From assembly GCA_016934555.1 (NCBI GenBank), contig JAFGSS010000120.1:1-47904 (forward strand): 47,904 nucleotides of DNA, given 5' to 3'. The notes under the pieces are model-generated. The model searched no databases. It was not told the DNA's origin and saw only the letters and a list, made by a program, of their open reading frames with translations. The DNA is from Acidobacteriota bacterium. Its GTDB lineage: Bacteria > Acidobacteriota > UBA6911. Position 1 is the stretch's first letter, and the number at the start of each line of letters is the position of its first letter. Below are positions 35,365 through 47,904 of the stretch, one piece after another. The position numbers and the translations under genes are program-made.

Positions 35365-35396
35365 GCGTGCGACCGGCGCCTGCGCCGGTCGCACGC
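35365..35396. repeat. Long perfect palindrome between convergent genes
   Basis: GCGTGCGACCGGCGC (35365-35379) and GCGCCGGTCGCACGC (35382-35396) are exact reverse complements with two bases between. It lies between the convergent ends of the Omp85-like gene and rpoC. Neither side has a T-run, so it may be a repetitive extragenic palindrome or a transcript-stabilising hairpin rather than a standard terminator. Confidence 0.75.
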
Positions 35397-35403
35397 CTAC
35401 GGC

Positions 35404-39594
<4,191 letters not shown>

Positions 39595-39692
39595 TGGACT
39601 CCCCCAATCGTGGATGAAGTTTCCTTCAATTCCCTTTCGCCCCTGTCCGGCGATCCCTTCCCGCTCTCACCGGGGATCGCGCGCGGCGCCCT

Positions 39693-44000
<4,308 letters not shown>

Positions 44001-44065
44001 TGAAAAATTTACCTCGAAAAGCTCATTTAGGTTTTGACGTGCCTTTAGGGAGAGCCCGGACTGTG

Positions 44066-44101
44066 GGGTAGAGGACGGAAGACACACCACTGCCTCTACC
44101 C
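44066..44101 (-). promoter_or_regulatory. Stem-loop in the rpoB leader
   Basis: GGGTAGAGG (44066-44074) and CCTCTACCC (44093-44101) form a 9-bp stem with an 18-base loop, about 70 bases upstream of the rpoB start. It is the third hairpin of the 287-base rplL-rpoB spacer and may affect processing or stability. Confidence 0.45.
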
Positions 44102-44184
44102 TCCTGAGAGAGCAAGACCTGTTCTTTCAGTTTCCCCGGATCTGAAGGCCTGTGCACATTGACCTCAAATGGGGTTGGCAACGC

Positions 44185-44210
44185 AAAAGCCTGCCGTAGC
44201 CGGCAGGCTT
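44185..44210 (-). terminator. Attenuator-like hairpin between rplL and rpoB
   Basis: On the minus strand AAGCCTGCCG and CGGCAGGCTT form a 10-bp stem with a GCTA loop, ending in TTTT before GCG. The short U-run suggests partial termination. In E. coli an attenuator at the same place lowers rpoBC expression relative to ribosomal proteins. Confidence 0.65.
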
Positions 44211-44227
44211 GACCGGGTAAAACCAAT

Positions 44228-44264
44228 GCGCGCGGAGAGGTCTGCTGGAGCCCTCTCCGCACGC
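44228..44264 (-). promoter_or_regulatory. Hairpin just after rplL
   Basis: GCGTGCGGAGAGG and CCTCTCCGCGCGC on the minus strand pair over 13 positions with one G-U wobble and an 11-base loop. It starts 23 bases after the rplL stop. It could be an RNase III-type processing site or protect the rplL mRNA 3' end. Confidence 0.55.
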
Positions 44265-44287
44265 ACGCATCGGCAGGAACCCGACGT

Positions 44288-44671
44288 TTACTTGATCTCC
44301 ACGGTCGCGCCGGCTTCTTCGAACTTCTTCTTGACAGCCTCGGCTTCTTCCTTGGCGATGCCTTCCTTGACCGCCTTGGGAGCGGCTTCCACCAGGTCCT
44401 TGGCTTCCTTCAGCCCGAGACTGGTGACTTCGCGGACGACCTTGATCACGTTGATCTTTTTGTCGCCCACGGCGCTGAGAATGACGTCAAATTCCGTCTT
44501 CTCCTCGGCCACCGCCGCTTCGCCGCCGCCCGCGCCGCCGGCGACAACCATGGGCATGGCCGCCGCCGCGCTGATGCCGTATTTCTCCTCGAGGTTCTTG
44601 ACCAGATCGGAGATCTCCAGCATGGTTGCCTGATCGATCCATTCTAAAACTTCAACCTTTGTAATCGCCAT
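44288..44671 (-). CDS. rplL: 50S ribosomal protein L7/L12
   Basis: The 127-residue stalk protein has the N-terminal dimer domain ([16 protein letters not shown]), an Ala/Gly-rich hinge ([12 protein letters not shown]) and the factor-binding C-terminal domain [32 protein letters not shown] is best spaced for the second ATG at 44671, rather than that at 44674. rplJ precedes it. Confidence 0.97.
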   Translation of the reverse strand: MAITKVEVLEWIDQATMLEISDLVKNLEEKYGISAAAAMPMVVAGGAGGGEAAVAEEKTEFDVILSAVGDKKINVIKVVREVTSLGLKEAKDLVEAAPKAVKEGIAKEEAEAVKKKFEEAGATVEIK

Positions 44672-44726
44672 CATAGACTCCTGTGAGGAATGGGTAGAGA
44701 TGTATTGCCGAATGTACCTGGACTCC

Positions 44727-45233
44727 CTACTTCGGGACCTGTTTCAGAACCAGGCCCAGATCTCGTAATGGAGCGTTCAGAACCGAGGCAAGCTTCTGCA
44801 GAGGCGCCGTGAGAAGGAAGACCAACTTGCTCAGCATCACCTCCCTGGAAGGCAGCGAGGCTATCGCCTGGATTTCGCTCGGCGACACCAGTTTACCTTC
44901 GACCAACGCCGCCTTGAACTCAAAGTGGGGGTTGCCCTTGCCGATATCGGAGAGCAGTTTGGCCAACCCCACGACATCATTGGGATGAAACGCGATGGCG
45001 GTCGGCCCCTGGAAATACGGCGCCAGCTGTTCGAGCGCCGTCTCCTTGGCCGCCCGCAAAGCCAGGGTGTTCTTCACCACCACGTAGTTTCCATCCATCG
45101 CCCTGATCTTTCGCCGGACCTCCGTCGCCTCCACCACCTTCAGCCCGCTGTAATTGATCAGGAAGGCGTTGCTGGTCGACCGGAACTGCTCGTTCAGGAA
45201 TTCCACGTTCTGCTGCTTTTCGTTTCTATTCAT
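44727..45233 (-). CDS. rplJ: 50S ribosomal protein L10
   Basis: L10 anchors L7/L12 dimers to the 50S subunit. The 168-residue protein shows [35 protein letters not shown] and GPTAIAF, with the C-terminal helix that binds L7/L12. The ATG at 45233 starts the conserved part; the extension to 45320 reads through the leader. Confidence 0.96.
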   Translation of the reverse strand: MNRNEKQQNVEFLNEQFRSTSNAFLINYSGLKVVEATEVRRKIRAMDGNYVVVKNTLALRAAKETALEQLAPYFQGPTAIAFHPNDVVGLAKLLSDIGKGNPHFEFKAALVEGKLVSPSEIQAIASLPSREVMLSKLVFLLTAPLQKLASVLNAPLRDLGLVLKQVPK

Positions 45234-45334
45234 GAGCTCAGACCTTTGGGGCGCCCTTTCGCGCCGCGGATCGTCTCCGCGCCCGCCGGGCGCCAGGCTT
45301 GTCCGGCACGGGCCGGACACGATTTAGCATGTGT
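45234..45334 (-). promoter_or_regulatory. rplJ leader with hairpin, possible L10 autoregulatory site
   Basis: This 101-base spacer between rplA and rplJ contains an 8-bp perfect stem (TGTCCGGC/GCCGGACA, 45300-45319) and further GC-rich pairing downstream. Many bacteria have an L10-binding leader here that controls rplJL translation. The position supports that reading, but I did not establish the conserved L10 motif. Confidence 0.4.
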
Positions 45335-46021
45335 CTACAGCGCAGCCTCGTCCACCCAGATACCGGGACTCATGGTGGAGGAAATCGAGATACTCCGGAC
45401 GTACTTCCCCTTGCTGCTGGCGGGCTTCGCCCGGAGGACCGCATCGATCAGGGCCTTGGCGTTTTCACACAGGTTCTTTTCCTCGAACTGGATTTTCCCG
45501 CAGGGAGCGTGAATGATCCCGGTCTTGTCCACCCGGAATTCCACCTTCCCGGCCTTGATCTCCTGGACCGCCTTGCCCACGTCAAACGTCACGGTTCCCG
45601 TCTTGGGGTTCGGCATCAGCCCCCGGGGGCCCAGCACCTTCCCCAGCTTGCCGACGCTCCGCATCATGTCCGGGGTGGCCACGACGGCGTCGAAGTCCAT
45701 CCAGCCCCCCGAAATCCGCTCCACGATATCGTCCCCGCCGACCTCTTCCGCTCCGGCATCCCGCGCTTCCTTCACCTTGTCCCCGGAAGCGATGACCACG
45801 ACCCTCTTGCTCTTCCCCAGGCCGTTGGGAAGGATCACGGTGCCGCGCACCATCTGGTCCGCGTGCTTCGGATCGACCCCCAGCTTCATGGAAACCTCGA
45901 CGGTTTCGTTGAACTTGGCGAAGGAGATCTTCTTGAGCAGCGTCACCGCCTCGTCCAGACTGTAAACCTTCTTCTCCACGGCAGCGGCAGCCTTGGTATA
46001 GTTCTTTCCCGCCTTAGCCAT
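45335..46021 (-). CDS. rplA: 50S ribosomal protein L1
   Basis: The 228-residue protein begins [18 protein letters not shown] and has the L1 signature [17 protein letters not shown] with the following [18 protein letters not shown]1 forms the mobile stalk at the E site and often represses its own operon. The ATG at 46021 is preceded by GAGG; the extension to 46096 is intergenic. Confidence 0.97.
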   Translation of the reverse strand: MAKAGKNYTKAAAAVEKKVYSLDEAVTLLKKISFAKFNETVEVSMKLGVDPKHADQMVRGTVILPNGLGKSKRVVVIASGDKVKEARDAGAEEVGGDDIVERISGGWMDFDAVVATPDMMRSVGKLGKVLGPRGLMPNPKTGTVTFDVGKAVQEIKAGKVEFRVDKTGIIHAPCGKIQFEEKNLCENAKALIDAVLRAKPASSKGKYVRSISISSTMSPGIWVDEAAL

Positions 46022-46075
46022 TGCTTTATACCTCGCAAACAATTTACGACTCAAGATCGACGATCGACGATTGAT

Positions 46076-46089
46076 GGCCCCGCGGGGCC
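46076..46089. repeat. Perfect palindrome in the rplK-rplA spacer, beside ATCGACG direct repeats
   Basis: GGCCCCGCGGGGCC is a 14-base perfect palindrome, flanked by TTGA (46071-46074) and TCAA that extend the pairing. Next to it is a tandem GATCGAC repeat ending near 46070. It lies in the 92-base gap after rplK. Confidence 0.6.
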
Positions 46090-46113
46090 CCGTCAACCGC
46101 GAACCGCAAATCG

Positions 46114-46542
46114 CTAATTTCCCTCGACCTCTACCCCCATGCTGCGGGCCGTGCCCATGACGATCTTCACGGCGGCGTCGATGTCCGAGGCGTTGAGGTC
46201 GGGCATTTTCAGCTGCGCGATTTCCCGCACATCCTTCATCGTCACCTTGGCCACCTTGTTCTTGTTCGGCTCGCCCGATCCCTTGGCGATGTTGGCCGCC
46301 TTCTTGAGCAGGATGGCCGCCGGGGGCGTCTTGGTCACGAAGGAATAGGTGCGGTCGGCGTATACCGTAACCACTACGGGGATGATCAACCCCTCCTGCT
46401 TGGCCGTCTTCGCGTTGAACGCCTTGCAGAAATCCATGATATTGAGCCCGTGGGGCCCCAAGGCCGACCCTACCGGCGGCGCGGGAGTCGCCTTTCCCGC
46501 CGCGACCTGCAACTTGACATTTGCCACAATCTTTTTAGCCAT
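46114..46542 (-). CDS. rplK: 50S ribosomal protein L11
   Basis: The 142-residue protein begins [25 protein letters not shown] and continues [22 protein letters not shown], the thiostrepton-region N-terminal domain, and ends with the rRNA-binding [25 protein letters not shown]. Confidence 0.98.
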   Translation of the reverse strand: MAKKIVANVKLQVAAGKATPAPPVGSALGPHGLNIMDFCKAFNAKTAKQEGLIIPVVVTVYADRTYSFVTKTPPAAILLKKAANIAKGSGEPNKNKVAKVTMKDVREIAQLKMPDLNASDIDAAVKIVMGTARSMGVEVEGN

Positions 46543-46577
46543 CGAACAACTCCATCGAGCGAATTCCGAATAACGAC

Positions 46578-46625
46578 TTACGAATAACGAACAGGACCCG
46601 CCCCTTCGTAATTCGTCATTCGTAA
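46578..46625. repeat. Imperfect inverted repeat in the nusG-rplK spacer
   Basis: TTACGAATAACGAA (46578-46591) and TTCGTCATTCGTAA (46612-46625) are reverse complements with one mismatch and a 20-base loop. Related ACGAATAACGA-like pieces repeat around it (for example at 46567-46576). The low GC content differs sharply from the surroundings. Confidence 0.65.
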
Positions 46626-46636
46626 ACCGTCATTTT

Positions 46637-47173
46637 TCAAGCCTTTTCCACCTGCTCGGTTTCCAACTCCACCGGCGTCGCGCGCCCGAGGATGGTGAGC
46701 ATCACCTTCAGGGTGTTGCGTTCGGGGTTCACGTCCTCGACCACGCCCGTAAAATCCTTGAACGGTCCATCGTTGATCTTGACCGCCTCGCCACGGTCGA
46801 AGCTGAACCTCGGCTTCGGCTGTTCCGCCGTGATCGAAACCCGGTTGACCACCTCGTTGATCTCCTCATCCGTCAGAGGAGTGGGTTTCTTCCCGGTACT
46901 GATAAAACCCGTCACCTTCGGCGTTCCGCGCACGATGTGCCAGGCCTGGTCGGTCATGTCCATTTCCACCAGGATGTACCCGGGGAAGGTCAACTTGGTG
47001 CTGATGACCTTCTTGCCCCCCTTCATCTCCACCACGTCTTCCGTGGGAATCAGGATCTGCCCGATACACTCCCCAAGTTCGTACGCCTGGATGCGGTTCA
47101 TGAGGCTTTCCGCCACCTTGCGTTCATATCCGGAGTAGGTGTGAATGATGTACCACTTTTTCGTGCTATCCAT
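46637..47173 (-). CDS. nusG: Transcription antitermination factor NusG
   Basis: The 178-residue protein has the NGN domain (KWYIIHTYSGYERKVAESL, FPGYILVEMDMTDQAWHIVRGTPKVTGFI) and a KOW domain (FDRGEAVKINDGPFKDFTGVVEDVN). It travels with RNA polymerase and links it to Rho or ribosomes. It lies 71 bases downstream of secE. Confidence 0.98.
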   Translation of the reverse strand: MDSTKKWYIIHTYSGYERKVAESLMNRIQAYELGECIGQILIPTEDVVEMKGGKKVISTKLTFPGYILVEMDMTDQAWHIVRGTPKVTGFISTGKKPTPLTDEEINEVVNRVSITAEQPKPRFSFDRGEAVKINDGPFKDFTGVVEDVNPERNTLKVMLTILGRATPVELETEQVEKA

Positions 47174-47244
47174 ACATCCGTTTCAAGGTAGTGCCGACAG
47201 CGCACTGAAAATGCAGGTCCTTCCGCCTCTGACGGCGGGATTCC

Positions 47245-47472
47245 CTACAAGAAGGATGAACTGAGAATGTAGTTCATCCCGGTTCGAACGAAAAGATCCA
47301 CGACAAAGAGAAAGAGCCCGAAAAAAAACACCGACACGAGCACCACGATGGTGGTCCCGGTCACTTCCCGCCGCCCCGGCCACGAAACGTTATTCAGCTC
47401 TTTCCGCGTATCCTTGAGGAACTCGACGATGCCCCGAATCCTGTTCCCAAGCCTGGCAAAAAATTGTTTCAT
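47245..47472 (-). CDS. secE: Preprotein translocase subunit SecE
   Basis: The 75-residue single-span SecE begins MKQFFARLGNRIRGIVEFLKDTRKELNNVSWPGRREV, which has the conserved amphipathic helix and WPGRREV, then one membrane helix (VVLVSVFFFGLFLFVVDLFV). GGAG lies nine bases before the ATG at 47472; the extension to 47571 runs into the tRNA gene. Confidence 0.95.
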   Translation of the reverse strand: MKQFFARLGNRIRGIVEFLKDTRKELNNVSWPGRREVTGTTIVVLVSVFFFGLFLFVVDLFVRTGMNYILSSSFL

Positions 47473-47538
47473 TCGCTTGACTCCGCAGACATTCAGCCGA
47501 CTGTAACGACTCCGACGTTCGGAGCGCCGGACCGGATC

Positions 47539-47615
47539 TGGCAGGCCAGGAGGGACTCGAACCCCCAACATGCGGTTTTGGAGACCGCCGCTCTACCAAT
47601 TCGAGCTACTGGCCT
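47539..47615 (-). tRNA. tRNA-Trp (anticodon CCA), 3' CCA encoded
   Basis: The minus strand has acceptor arms AGGCCAG and CTGGCCT, a D-arm with AGCTCGAATTGGTAGAGC, the anticodon stem-loop GGTCTCCAAAACC giving anticodon CCA, and a T-arm GGGGGTTCGAGTCCCTC. The discriminator G and an encoded CCA follow. A tRNA-Trp between rpmG and secE is a common arrangement. Confidence 0.97.
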
Positions 47616-47642
47616 GTGTGTCCGATCCGATCGCCCGGGGCC

Positions 47643-47792
47643 TCACCGCGTTTCCTTGTGCGGCGTATGCGCACGGCAGTGGTTGCAGAACTTCTTGAGT
47701 TCCAACCGCTCCGTGGTGGTCTTCTTGTTCTTGGTCGACGTGTAATTACGGCGTTTGCACTTCGTACACTCAAACGTGATGATGTCTCGCAT
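47643..47792 (-). CDS. rpmG: 50S ribosomal protein L33
   Basis: This 49-residue gene is missing from the ORF track. It reads [22 protein letters not shown] and then [18 protein letters not shown]. The two CxxC pairs (CTKC, CNHC) show the zinc-binding form of L33. It starts 12 bases after the tuf stop. Confidence 0.96.
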   Translation of the reverse strand: MRDIITFECTKCKRRNYTSTKNKKTTTERLELKKFCNHCRAHTPHKETR

Positions 47793-47804
47793 GGCTGCCT
47801 CGGA

Positions 47805-47904
47805 TTACTCCAGGATATCCGAAATGGTGCCGGCGCCCACGGTCCTGCCACCCTCGCGGATCGCGAACCGCAAACCCTTTTCCATCGCTATCGGAGTGAT
47901 CAGC
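47805..47904 (-). CDS. tuf: Elongation factor Tu, C-terminal end (continues beyond the right edge)
   Basis: The last 32 codons read [19 protein letters not shown] then [13 protein letters not shown] and a TAA stop, the well-known end of EF-Tu domain III. The rest lies outside the window. It is upstream of rpmG in the same direction. Confidence 0.96.
   Translation of the reverse strand, partial: LITPIAMEKGLRFAIREGGRTVGAGTISDILE

Overview
The window is GC-rich bacterial chromosome, most likely from a diderm member of the Acidobacteriota. The phylum call rests on the look of the partial 16S rRNA 5' end at the left edge and on gene content; lipid A genes (lpxD, lpxB) and an Omp85-family outer-membrane protein show two membranes. 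No phage, insertion sequence or CRISPR array was seen. Coding density is very high and many neighbouring genes overlap by ATGA or GTGA.

Layout. (1) 1-810: 5' part of a 16S rRNA gene on the minus strand, with a boxA-like leader and two tandem sigma70-type promoters. (2) 811-2845: purN and purF on the minus strand. (3) 3148-8987: an LsrF-type aldolase, a class II aldolase/short-chain dehydrogenase fusion, ruvA, ruvB and folD, ending in a clear intrinsic terminator. (4) 9011-14061: a MoxR-DUF58-transglutaminase module and a spermidine-synthase-like protein. (5) 14058-18732: rimO, yacG, pgpA, cinA, thpR, plsY and a 57-residue Trm112-like protein that is absent from the ORF track. (6) 29933 down to 18733 on the minus strand: a probable long operon of ECF sigma factor, coiled-coil protein, mnmA, lpxB, an M1-peptidase-like protein without catalytic residues, an isoprenylcysteine-methyltransferase-like membrane protein, a radical SAM enzyme resembling tetraether/membrane-spanning lipid synthases, lpxD, a SprT-like protein, a zinc-ribbon protein and a decayed heptose kinase gene. 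(7) 30192-33772: a sigma54 response regulator and its histidine kinase, and at 33984 a divergent Omp85-like gene. (8) 35404-47904 on the minus strand: the conserved tuf-rpmG-tRNA-Trp-secE-nusG-rplK-rplA-rplJ-rplL-rpoB-rpoC cluster.

Two parts stand out. First, the radical SAM enzyme carries the cysteine pattern of enzymes that join lipid tails to make membrane-spanning lipids, and it sits inside an envelope operon between lpxD and lpxB. Second, that operon begins with an ECF sigma gene preceded by a sigma54-type promoter and two copies of the palindrome TGTCCA-N5-TGGACA. Two degenerate copies lie upstream of the adjacent kinase-regulator genes. Together they suggest a chain from membrane sensor to sigma54 activator to ECF sigma factor to envelope lipid genes. 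This chain is inferred from sequence alone.

Other points of note are a cysteine-rich double zinc-ribbon-like insertion in RpoB, a structured rplL-rpoB spacer, and a frameshifted, internally deleted and truncated hldE remnant at a convergent junction.
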